This document shows, piece by piece, positions 8,073 to 14,569 of a DNA stretch of 15,809 bases; position 1 is the first letter of the stretch; each line of letters starts with the position of its first letter. This DNA is from Pseudomonas sp. (GTDB taxonomy: Bacteria; Pseudomonadota; Gammaproteobacteria; Pseudomonadales; Pseudomonadaceae). A program made the translations under genes and the position numbers. The notes beneath the pieces were generated by a model, which saw nothing but the letters and a program-made list of their open reading frames with translations, was not told the DNA's origin and ran no database searches. The stretch covers positions 1,595 to 17,403 of the forward strand of contig DPSI01000235.1 in assembly GCA_003527165.1 (NCBI GenBank), read 5' to 3'.

Positions 8073-8082
8073 TTAGGGCGCG
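8059..8082 (-). terminator. GC-rich hairpin spanning the quinone oxidoreductase stop codon
   Basis: CGCGCCC (8076-8082 on the minus strand) pairs with GGGCGCG (8059-8065) around a 10-base loop that contains the TAA stop. TTATGG follows on the minus strand. With the TTCG hairpin just beyond, it forms a tandem pair of 3' structures. Confidence 0.4.
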
Positions 8083-9071
8083 ACCTTCAGCATGATCTTG
8101 CCGATGTGCCGGCTGCTTTCCATCAGCCGATGCGCCTCTGCCACATCGGCCAGCGGGAAGGTGGCATGGATCACTGGGCGGCACAGCCCCTGCTCCAGCA
8201 GCGGCCAGACCTTCGCCTGCAATGCCTTGGCAATGTCTGCCTTCTCCACGCGGCTGCGCGGACGCAGGGTCGAACCGGTGAAAGTCAGGCGCTTGCGCAT
8301 GATCGGCGAGGTGTCCAGTTCCACACGGCTGCCTTTGAGGAAAGCGATCTGCACCAGCCGCCCCTCCAGCGCGAGTGATCGAACATTACGAGGTATGTAA
8401 TCGCCACCCACCATGTCGAGGATGACGTTCACACCGTTTCCGTCGGTGGCTTGCGCCACGGCTTCGACGAAATCCTCCTCGTGGTAGTTGATCACCCGAT
8501 CCGCTCCCGCACGTTGGCAAGCCTCAATCTTTTCGCTGTTGCCAACGGTGGTGAATACGATGGCACCGAACTGCTTGGCCAGCTGGATCGCGGTCAGGCC
8601 GATACCGCTGGAACCGCCATGTACCAATAGGGTTTCGCCGGCCTGCAAACCACCACGTTCGAACACGTTGCTCCACACCGTGAAGTAGGTTTCCGGTAGC
8701 GCCGCCGCCTCCAGCAGCGAAAGCCCGTCGGGGACCGGCAGGCAGTGTTCGGCCGGCGCCACGCAGTATTCGGCGTAGCCGCCACCCGGCGTCAGCGCAC
8801 AGACCCGATCACCCAATTTCCAACGGCTCACCTCGGCACCGAGCGCGACGACCTCGCCGGCGATCTCCAGGCCGAGCAGCGGTGATGCATCCGGCGGAGG
8901 CGGGTAGCTGCCGGAGCGCTGAAACACATCCGGGCGATTGATCCCGGCGTAGCCAACGTGTATCAGCACATCGTGCGGACCCGGCTCGGGGATCGGCCCG
9001 TCGACCAGCCGCAGACACTCAGCATCTCCACCCGGACGGTGCTCTACATGACGCATGCTTTCCTCACTCAT
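8073..9071 (-). CDS. NAD(P)H quinone oxidoreductase, PIG3-type MDR family
   Basis: A 332-residue zinc-free medium-chain dehydrogenase/reductase of the quinone oxidoreductase (TP53I3/PIG3-like) group, which reduces quinones with NADPH in the cytoplasm. The GroES-like N-terminal domain contains YAGINRPDVFQRSG (41-54) and LLGLEIAGEV (65-74); the Rossmann domain contains the dinucleotide-binding motif HGGSSGIGLTAIQLAK starting at 151. The zinc-ligand cysteines of true alcohol dehydrogenases are absent. The length is normal. The start at 9071 has GGAAAGAG about 5-8 bases before it; a second ATG at 9056 (M6) is also preceded by GAGGAAAG, so the first five residues may not be translated. Upstream is a small DUF2934 gene, separated by 216 bp, so this gene is probably transcribed separately. 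Two hairpins follow the gene. Confidence 0.93.
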   Translation of the reverse strand: MSEESMRHVEHRPGGDAECLRLVDGPIPEPGPHDVLIHVGYAGINRPDVFQRSGSYPPPPDASPLLGLEIAGEVVALGAEVSRWKLGDRVCALTPGGGYAEYCVAPAEHCLPVPDGLSLLEAAALPETYFTVWSNVFERGGLQAGETLLVHGGSSGIGLTAIQLAKQFGAIVFTTVGNSEKIEACQRAGADRVINYHEEDFVEAVAQATDGNGVNVILDMVGGDYIPRNVRSLALEGRLVQIAFLKGSRVELDTSPIMRKRLTFTGSTLRPRSRVEKADIAKALQAKVWPLLEQGLCRPVIHATFPLADVAEAHRLMESSRHIGKIMLKVAP

Positions 9072-9287
9072 GACTTCTCTTTCCTTCCAAGGCCAGATAG
9101 GCGCGTTTACTTGAGGGTCGGTTCGTCGTCACAAGGTAGTGCTCAGCAGCCGCAGCGCCAACCCCTGGCTGCAATCCAAGGGTGAGGTTCGCTTGCTGTT
9201 TGCGGTGGGATGCACCCCCGGCCCGCTGATGACTGGCTCATCAACGGCGCGGGAAGAGGGGTTTTTTTGAAGGGCTCGACGGGGCGA
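9072..9287. other. Intergenic region upstream of the quinone oxidoreductase
   Basis: These 216 bp separate two minus-strand genes. A 10-bp stem, CCGCTGATGA (9223-9232) with TCATCAACGG (9238-9247), has a 5-base loop and lies about 40 bp past the DUF2934 stop; it is a candidate 3' structure for that gene, but no T tract follows on the minus strand. A GTTTTTTT run occurs on the plus strand at about 9261-9268. The oxidoreductase promoter should be in the left half, but no clear box is visible. Confidence 0.45.
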
Positions 9288-9482
9288 TCAATCCGTTTCC
9301 GGCTTCGGCATCGGGATGGCCACGCTGCTTTCCACGCTGCCGGCCAGCGGATCGCCTTCCTTGTAGAAGGGCTCGATCTCGTCGCGAGCTCTTGCCCAAT
9401 GTTCGGCTTCACGCCCTTCGGGTCGGCCTTCGGCTTCCCAGATCTGGTGGGCCCGTTCACGTATGCGTTCGTCGGCGTTCAT
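9288..9482 (-). CDS. Small DUF2934 protein
   Basis: A 64-residue protein. Residues 1-25 or so (ADERIRERAHQIWEAEGRPE, then GREAEHWARA) match the pattern of DUF2934, a short bacterial domain of unknown function with conserved R-A-x-x-I-W-E-x-E-G-x-P and H-W-x-x-A features. The tail (PLAGSVESSVAIPMPKPETD) is low-complexity and probably disordered. It is strongly charged, without signal peptide or membrane segment. I chose ATG 9482 because GAGGA lies 5 bases before it; in-frame ATG 9503 and TTG 9521 lack good binding sites. DUF2934 proteins are frequent in stress-associated gene sets of Pseudomonas and Rhizobiales, by my recollection; the function here is unknown. It is divergent from the MEDS gene. 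Confidence 0.75.
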   Translation of the reverse strand: MNADERIRERAHQIWEAEGRPEGREAEHWARARDEIEPFYKEGDPLAGSVESSVAIPMPKPETD

Positions 9483-9487
9483 TTGTA

Positions 9488-9492
9488 TCCTC
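9488..9492 (-). promoter_or_regulatory. Ribosome binding site deciding the DUF2934 start
   Basis: GAGGA on the minus strand, 5 bases before ATG 9482. It favours this start over the in-frame ATG 9503 and TTG 9521. Confidence 0.65.
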
Positions 9493-9823
9493 GCTGCGGT
9501 CATGATGATTCGAGGCCCCAAAAGCGGCAGCGCCTCGGCTCGTTTCGGCGAATGCTCACCGGGTATTCAGCAGAGGTGGCGCTGCGGGGGATGGTTCCGG
9601 TGTTCCAATCGAAACCGACGAACGTCTTCGACCAGTCGAATCTGAACGGACTGGCCATGGCAACTACCATCAGATGCCGGCTTCGCCGGCCAACCGGGGT
9701 ATTGACCGCTCATCGCGAATAAGCCCGACCAGACGGGTACGGCTAAGTTTTAAGCCGCTAATATGACGAACTTTGCCACCAGCTGCTTTCGTTGGGCTGC
9801 TTACATAGGGTGGCCTCAACTTC

Positions 9824-9827
9824 GGAG
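9824..9827 (+). promoter_or_regulatory. Ribosome binding site deciding the MEDS gene start
   Basis: GGAG precedes two adjacent ATGs (9832 and 9835). The spacing of 7 bases favours 9835. The earlier in-frame ATG at 9763 has no Shine-Dalgarno sequence and sits next to the putative -10 box, so it is unlikely to be used. Confidence 0.6.
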
Positions 9828-9834
9828 ATCAATG

Positions 9835-10479
9835 ATGAACGAGCTTTCATTGGCAGCCACCCCGATCGAGCACTTCCATGTTTGCGCTTTCTTTGACAGT
9901 CGCGAGCAGGAATACGACGTGCTGATTCCCTTTTTCAAGGAAGCGATCGACCAGGGCGAGAAGAGCATTCACATTCTCAACCCTGCGACCTTAGCGGAGC
10001 ATAGAAACCGTCTCATCGATGCCGGGATCGATGCCGAAGCTTGCGAAGCCTGTGGCCAGCTCGAACTGCAATCCTGGCACGGCGTTTACCTGGATGAAAA
10101 CGGAGGCTTCGAGAAGGATCGCATGCTTGCGACGCTGAGTGCCGTATGCAAGGAGGCAACCGAGGCTGGTTATCCTCGGGTGCGGATAATGGGCAACATG
10201 GACTGGGCATTCAACGACGCAGCCATGGGCAAGGATCTGCTCGCCTATGAGGCCGAGGTCAACGAGGTGTTATCGGAGAATCGCCAGCCGGCAATTTGCG
10301 TCTACGACATCTCCAAGCTGAGCGGCTCAATGATGATGGACTTGCTGCGGACCCATCCGCTGACGCTGATAAATGGCATCGTGCAGGAGAATCCCTTTTA
10401 TACCCCCGCATCCGAAATGATCGAGGAGCTGCGCAACAGGGAAACCAAGACGCTGCTACGTACCGGCCATGCGGGCTGA
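9835..10479 (+). CDS. Stand-alone MEDS-domain sensory protein
   Basis: A 214-residue protein that is essentially one MEDS domain (methanogen/methylotroph DcmR sensory domain). The signature start HFHVCAFFDSREQEYDVLIP (residues 13-32) leads into FFKEAIDQGEKSIHI; further conserved-looking parts are RVRIMGNMDWAF and PAICVYDISKLSG. The fold is related to RecA/KaiC-like ATPases but no Walker A motif is visible, so it is a ligand-sensing rather than ATP-hydrolysing version. C17 in HVCAFF and H15 may matter for sensing, by analogy. In many bacteria this domain precedes a histidine kinase in one polypeptide or stands next to one; here a hybrid kinase begins 15 bp downstream, so they probably form one sensory unit. 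No signal peptide or membrane segment. Ligand unknown (DcmR itself responds to dichloromethane). Confidence 0.85.
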   Translation: MNELSLAATPIEHFHVCAFFDSREQEYDVLIPFFKEAIDQGEKSIHILNPATLAEHRNRLIDAGIDAEACEACGQLELQSWHGVYLDENGGFEKDRMLATLSAVCKEATEAGYPRVRIMGNMDWAFNDAAMGKDLLAYEAEVNEVLSENRQPAICVYDISKLSGSMMMDLLRTHPLTLINGIVQENPFYTPASEMIEELRNRETKTLLRTGHAG

Positions 10480-10494
10480 TTACGACGCTCGTTT

Positions 10495-12129
10495 ATGCCG
10501 AGTCATTTCATGAACCCACCAGCGCCGGGACGTCTAAGCGGCTCCGCCGCAGACCGGAGCATTCGTGACCTGATGGGGCTGCTGGCGCTGCCTGCCTTAT
10601 GGGCGGGACGCGACGGACAGACCATTCTGCAGATAACGATCGAGGCAGCCGAGCGAATCGTGCCGATGCGTTTCGCCATGGCCAACGTCAAGCTGCTGCC
10701 GGACGCGCCCAGCCACTGCGTGCTACGCCTGGATGGGCAGTACATCGACGCGGTCGAACGTGCCGAATGGGAGGCCGCCGCCCGCGGGTGGGAACAGACG
10801 CGCTTGCCGGATGGGCGCGTCCACGAACTATCCACGCCGCGCCAGCCGATGCGCGTGGTGCGGCTGAGCATGGGCTACGGCAGATTTGGCGGAAACATCT
10901 GGTTTGGCTCCGATCACGTTGGTTTCCCCAGCGAGCCTCAACTCGCCTTTCTGCGCGCGGCCGCATCGCTGGCGACCACCGGACTGCAGACCGCCCGAGC
11001 CGACTATGAGCGGGAGCAGGCCAGCCGCGCCAAGGACGAGTTTCTCGCGATGCTCGGGCACGAACTGCGTAACCCGCTGGCGCCAATCATCACCGTGCTG
11101 GATCTGGTCAAGCTGCGCGGCAAGGACCAGGAACTGCCTCGCGAGTACCAGATCATCGAGCGTCAGGCGAAGCATCTGTCCCGTCTGCTCGATGACTTGC
11201 TGGACGTGACCCGCATCATCCGGGGCAAGGTCGAGCTGAAACCCGAGCCGCTGGACCTGACCAACCTGCTTCACCGCGCCGTGGAGGCTGCGGGCACACT
11301 GTTCGAGGAACGCGGCCATGTATTGACGATGCGCATACCCGAGCGAGCGGCCTGGGTGTTCGGCGATCCGACCCGGCTGATGCAGGTGTTCGCAAACCTG
11401 CTGTCCAACGCGGCGAAATACACCGACCGCGGCGGCCAGATCGACATCGAGATGGAAACGAACGACCAACACGTATCGATCACCGTACGGGACAACGGCT
11501 CGGGGATCAGCCCAACGCTTTTCCCCAACCTGTTCAAGATATTCGAGCAGGGCGCCGCCACCATTGACCGCGGCAAGGGTGGGCTCGGTATCGGCTTGGC
11601 CTTGGTGAAGTCCTTCGTCGAGCTACATGAGGGGTCGGTAACCGCCCAGAGTGAGGGCATCGGTTGCGGCTCGGCTTTCACGGTCTCGCTACCACGCTTG
11701 AGCCAGCCGAACGAGAACCCAACTCAGATGGACGTCGCGCCCACGCCCGCCGGGTCGTCGGTTCGCGTACTGGTGGTTGACGACAACATCGATGCGCTGG
11801 AAAGCCTGCGGGATTACCTGGTCCACCGCGGCCATGACGTGGTCGCCACAAGCGAGCCATTGCAGGCATTGAAGATCGCCGAACGGTTCCGCCCCCATGT
11901 CGCGGTGATGGATATCGGCCTGCCAGGAATGGATGGTTACGCTCTGGCAACCGCTATGCGCGCGTCGTTCCCGGTCGAACAGTTGCGCCTGGTGGCGCTA
12001 ACCGGCTACGGCCAGACCAGGGATTTCGAACGTTCGAAAGCGGCAGGCTTCGACACGCACCTGGTCAAGCCGGTCTCGCTGGAAGCCCTCGATGCGGCGC
12101 TTGCCGCTCACCGTCAGGTCATGGCCTAG
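10495..12129 (+). CDS. Soluble hybrid histidine kinase following the MEDS gene
   Basis: A 544-residue cytoplasmic hybrid kinase. Residues about 20-170 form a GAF-like sensory region (not certain). HisKA has FLAMLGHELRNPLAP with phospho-acceptor H189; HATPase has N305 in LLSNAAKYT, DNGSGI (333-338) and GGLGIGLALVKSFVELHEG; a low-complexity Asn/Pro linker (402-420) leads to a receiver with D429/D430, phospho-acceptor D473 in MDIGLPGMDG, T503 and K525. All key residues are intact. The gene lies 15 bp behind the MEDS gene. Neither ATG 10495 nor ATG 10510 has a good ribosome binding site, which suggests translational coupling to the upstream gene. No output regulator is adjacent, so its phosphate target is elsewhere, possibly through a histidine phosphotransfer protein. 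A REP doublet follows the gene. Confidence 0.94.
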   Translation: MPSHFMNPPAPGRLSGSAADRSIRDLMGLLALPALWAGRDGQTILQITIEAAERIVPMRFAMANVKLLPDAPSHCVLRLDGQYIDAVERAEWEAAARGWEQTRLPDGRVHELSTPRQPMRVVRLSMGYGRFGGNIWFGSDHVGFPSEPQLAFLRAAASLATTGLQTARADYEREQASRAKDEFLAMLGHELRNPLAPIITVLDLVKLRGKDQELPREYQIIERQAKHLSRLLDDLLDVTRIIRGKVELKPEPLDLTNLLHRAVEAAGTLFEERGHVLTMRIPERAAWVFGDPTRLMQVFANLLSNAAKYTDRGGQIDIEMETNDQHVSITVRDNGSGISPTLFPNLFKIFEQGAATIDRGKGGLGIGLALVKSFVELHEGSVTAQSEGIGCGSAFTVSLPRLSQPNENPTQMDVAPTPAGSSVRVLVVDDNIDALESLRDYLVHRGHDVVATSEPLQALKIAERFRPHVAVMDIGLPGMDGYALATAMRASFPVEQLRLVALTGYGQTRDFERSKAAGFDTHLVKPVSLEALDAALAAHRQVMA

Positions 12130-12313
12130 GGCCTGTTCCGTTTCAAGATAGGTCATTGACCCAATGGGCGAGCTCGTATTTTGAATGGCTCAAGCGCGTA
12201 GGGCCGAATTCATTCGGCCGCGGATTTGCAAAGGCCGAACAAGTTCGGCCCTACAGCCCTTCGCGACGACCTCGGCGAAGCGGGAAAAGCCCTTGGCCGA
12301 CACAATAGCGCCA
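12130..12313. other. Convergent 3' intergenic region of kinase and treS
   Basis: These 184 bp hold the REP doublet and little else. No separate intrinsic terminator with a T tract is seen for either gene, so the REP hairpins are the best candidates for ending transcription. No gene is supported. Confidence 0.5.
12198..12254. repeat. REP doublet in inverted orientation (tails outward)
   Basis: Two 22-bp palindromic units. 12198-12219 has GTAG before core GGCCGAATTCATTCGGCC; 12233-12254 has core GGCCGAACAAGTTCGGCC before CTAC. The spacer is 13 bp. When aligned in one direction, the second unit is identical over all 22 bases to the unit at 1739-1760, and the first differs from the unit at 1692-1713 by one base. 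The arrangement is reversed relative to the other doublet: GTAG tails point outward here and inward there. It lies between converging genes (hybrid kinase and treS) and can form a long cruciform or bidirectional hairpin. Confidence 0.88.
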
Positions 12314-14383
12314 TCAAAGCACCGGCGAAGCCGCACTCACCACACGCAGTGCCAAGCCTTCGTAGGGATCGAGCTCAAGGGTCATCTCGCAGGTTTCGGT
12401 CAGATCGCCCTCGACCCGCTCATGGATGATATCCACCACCGGGCCGGGCGCAACGCCGGGCAGGCATAGGGTTTCGCTGATGTGCTCGGCGCTGAAGTTC
12501 AGTGCCGTGATCTGCACGCCCTTGCCGGCAGGCAGTTCATGCACCATGACCAGCAGCCCCGGGGCCTGGACGTCGGGAATCAGAATCTGCTTGCTGGCGG
12601 CGATATCGTAGGCACGACGGACACTAAGGATGTGCTTGAGCTGGCAGGCGAAGGAGCCGGGGGTCTGCAGTTGCTCGACCAGGCTGCCGTAGAGCGAGCG
12701 CGCCTTGGGCAGCCCCTCGGAGGAGGCGTCTGCCTCGGGCGCGAGGTCGGCCAGATCATAGGCGCCGCGGTGCAGCCAGCGGGTGTCCCCATCGCCCATC
12801 AGGTGCGCGACCTGTTCCGCCTCTAGCGGCAGTGCACCGACCAGATCCCAGCCGGAGAGGGCGAAGACGCCGGGCTGCATGGCATTGAACATCACCAGCA
12901 GCAAGTGCAGCCGCTTGATTTGCTCGACGTCCGCCGCGCCAATGCTGGCGAGGTCGCGAATGCCGAGCGCGGCAGTGATGACGCTGACCGTGGTGCAGGA
13001 CACCCCGTTGGTGACGAACTTGAGGTTGTAGGGTGCATGTTCGCCGGTCAACCGTTCGTACATCTCGTCGCGGATGTGCTCACGGAGGATGCCGCCCGGC
13101 AGCGTCTGGCCGTGGTAGTGGTAATGGTCGTAGGCGTGCAGCGTCCAGAAGTGCACCAGCTCCAGGGTCAGCTCGTCATGGTTTTGCATTGCGTGGATCA
13201 AGGAGGCCGGGTCGATGCCGAACGCGTGAACTTCACGCAGCATCAGCCGCAGGAACTCGGTGTCGCCGGTGAGCAGGGCATGGTGATAGGCCGGCCGGGT
13301 GATGAAGTCGTAGGACAGGTCGGCTCCGCCGTGGGACATCGAAGCGATGTCGTCGATGGTCAGGTTCAATTCCTGGAAACTGAAACCGCCGGCCTTGCGG
13401 ATGGTGCTGGCGATCAGCTGATTGCCTGTGACCGACAGCGGATGCCCCTCGGACCAGGCGGTGCCCTCGGCACGACGCTCGACGCCGAGGAAGCCGTTGG
13501 CATCCAGACGCAGCACGCGCGCACCGGAGATGTCGATGGCATGCAGGGCATCGCCGATGATCAGCTGCTGGGCGGCGAAGGTCGGGTCCAGCCAGTTCAA
13601 CGAGGGTTGACCTTCCTTGAAGTAGTGCAGATAGACCCAACGGCGGCGCTTGCCGTCGACACCGGTCACCTCGCCGGTGGCGCTCCAGTCGGTGTCCTTG
13701 ATGCCGGGCTCGAAGAAGATCACCCGCTGCAGCTGACCGACGATGTAGTGCTTGTCCTTGAGCTGGTCGACCACCACTGGAGAGAGGTTGACCGAATCAC
13801 GACCTGGCGGCACCTCGGGCAGCAATGGCCAGTCTTCCTCATTGATCTCGACCATGTGATAGAGGCCCGGATAGTCGCCATAGGCCATTTCGGCGAGGCG
13901 GTAGTCCGCGCCCTTGCCGGTGTGCGCCGGCACGATGTCGTCAATCACGATGGCGTTATGTGCCGCGGCCATGCGGCTGAGCTGCAGCATTTCCGCCTCG
14001 GTGCCGAGGTTGGGGTCGATGTCGAAGCTGATGCGGTCGAAGTTGCCGTCGATGGTCGGGGTGAACTCGCGCCCTCGCAGACCGCCGGAGCGCTTCATCG
14101 GACCGTTGTGGATGCCCTGCACGCCGAGCTCGGACAGGGCGCTCCAGAGCCGGTCGTCGCCCAGAGCCTGCAGCACCGAGCCGCCCTCGGGGGTGATGAT
14201 GGCGGCAGGGTAGGCAGTGAACCACACCGAGGAAATCGCGCTCGCATCGCGCGGCCGGGCCTGGGCATAAGGGCGCTGCCACAGCCGAGCCTGACCGGCG
14301 TAGTGGCGGGCCCGTTCGCGGGCCGCGTAAAGCATGGATTGGCTTTCCAGCCATTCGATGTAGTTGCTATCTGGTGTGCTCAT
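12314..14383 (-). CDS. treS: Trehalose synthase (maltose alpha-D-glucosyltransferase)
   Basis: A 689-residue GH13-family protein that I identify as trehalose synthase, which isomerises maltose and trehalose intramolecularly. Exactly 2,070 bp, the size I recall for the enzyme from Pseudomonas stutzeri. The (beta/alpha)8 catalytic domain shows: conserved region I as [10 protein letters not shown] (148-156, H153), nucleophile D294 in [10 protein letters not shown], acid/base E338 in FSFQELNLT, and H402/D403 in MQNHDELT. Region I lacks the usual D-x-V-x-N-H wording, unlike common TreS enzymes, so this is a divergent subgroup. A C-terminal beta-sandwich-like part spans roughly 590-689. No signal peptide, so it acts in the cytoplasm. 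No maltokinase (Mak/Pep2) fusion and no glgE, glgB or treYZ nearby. I chose ATG 14383 over ATG 14455; its ribosome binding site is weak (ACGAG). If not TreS, it is an amylosucrase/isomaltulose-synthase-like GH13 enzyme. Confidence 0.88.
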   Translation of the reverse strand: MSTPDSNYIEWLESQSMLYAARERARHYAGQARLWQRPYAQARPRDASAISSVWFTAYPAAIITPEGGSVLQALGDDRLWSALSELGVQGIHNGPMKRSGGLRGREFTPTIDGNFDRISFDIDPNLGTEAEMLQLSRMAAAHNAIVIDDIVPAHTGKGADYRLAEMAYGDYPGLYHMVEINEEDWPLLPEVPPGRDSVNLSPVVVDQLKDKHYIVGQLQRVIFFEPGIKDTDWSATGEVTGVDGKRRRWVYLHYFKEGQPSLNWLDPTFAAQQLIIGDALHAIDISGARVLRLDANGFLGVERRAEGTAWSEGHPLSVTGNQLIASTIRKAGGFSFQELNLTIDDIASMSHGGADLSYDFITRPAYHHALLTGDTEFLRLMLREVHAFGIDPASLIHAMQNHDELTLELVHFWTLHAYDHYHYHGQTLPGGILREHIRDEMYERLTGEHAPYNLKFVTNGVSCTTVSVITAALGIRDLASIGAADVEQIKRLHLLLVMFNAMQPGVFALSGWDLVGALPLEAEQVAHLMGDGDTRWLHRGAYDLADLAPEADASSEGLPKARSLYGSLVEQLQTPGSFACQLKHILSVRRAYDIAASKQILIPDVQAPGLLVMVHELPAGKGVQITALNFSAEHISETLCLPGVAPGPVVDIIHERVEGDLTETCEMTLELDPYEGLALRVVSAASPVL

Positions 14384-14491
14384 AACGACGCTCGTTTCCC
14401 GGTGCGCTGAGGGAAGATGTAGTCGTTTGAGTCGGACACACCGGCATCGTTGCATCGAAAAGCTAAGCGGCGGAGCCAGACGTGCCGCAGG

Positions 14492-14519
14492 GAACCGCGA
14501 CGAGCTCGACGCCTCGAAA
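14492..14519 (+). promoter_or_regulatory. Candidate AlgU/RpoE-type promoter for the hydrolase gene
   Basis: GAACCG (14492-14497) is followed after 16 bases by TCGAAA (14514-14519). This resembles the AlgU consensus GAACTT-N16/17-TCnnA: 4 of 6 at -35 and all fixed positions at -10. It lies about 50 bp upstream of the ATG at 14570. A chance match is quite possible in GC-rich DNA. Confidence 0.3.
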
Positions 14520-14556
14520 AGACCAAGCGGCAGCCGCCGTGGATCATGGTCGAAGC

Positions 14557-14563
14557 TGAGGAG
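14557..14563 (+). promoter_or_regulatory. Ribosome binding site of the membrane hydrolase
   Basis: TGAGGAG lies 6 bases before ATG 14570. It favours this start over the in-frame ATG at 14582. Confidence 0.75.
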
Positions 14564-14569
14564 TTTCGA

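Larger units (their letters stand above)
9483..9834. other. Divergent control region between DUF2934 and MEDS genes
   Basis: These 352 bp hold the promoters of both flanking genes. GCCGGC-TTC-GCCGGC at 9676-9690 is a perfect 6-bp hairpin. Near the MEDS start, TAATAT at 9759-9764 (context CGCTAATATG) could serve as a -10 box; no matching -35 sits 16-18 bp upstream, so a RpoS-like or activator-dependent promoter is conceivable. TTGACC at 9702-9707 has no partner at the right distance. Open frames across this region lack coding character, and I call no gene. Confidence 0.45.
14384..14569. other. Divergent control region between treS and hydrolase gene
   Basis: These 186 bp must hold promoters for both genes. 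A possible extracytoplasmic-sigma (AlgU-like) promoter for the hydrolase is at 14492-14519. On the minus strand CTACATC at 14416-14422 loosely resembles an RpoS -10 box for treS (5 of 7 with CTACACT). Neither has been verified. The reading frame of treS extends to ATG 14455. Confidence 0.4.

Noticed and set aside
9223..9268. 10-bp hairpin followed on the plus strand by a run of seven T
   Set aside because: The T run is about 14 bases beyond the stem and no plus-strand gene ends here; on the minus strand there is no T tract. I mention the hairpin but do not call a terminator.
9210..9722. 170-codon plus-strand frame covering the DUF2934 gene and the divergent region
   Set aside because: It runs antisense to a recognisable DUF2934 gene, has no identifiable domain, and spans what must be a promoter region.
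10482..10494. 13-bp string ACGACGCTCGTTT just before the kinase ATG, also found at 14385-14397 beside the treS start
   Set aside because: The two copies have opposite orientation relative to their genes, and a few 13-bp matches are expected by chance in 15.8 kb of biased composition.
12905..14410. 501-codon open frame on the plus strand, antisense to treS
   Set aside because: Mirror of the treS coding pattern; composition without recognisable domain, and no ribosome binding site evident.
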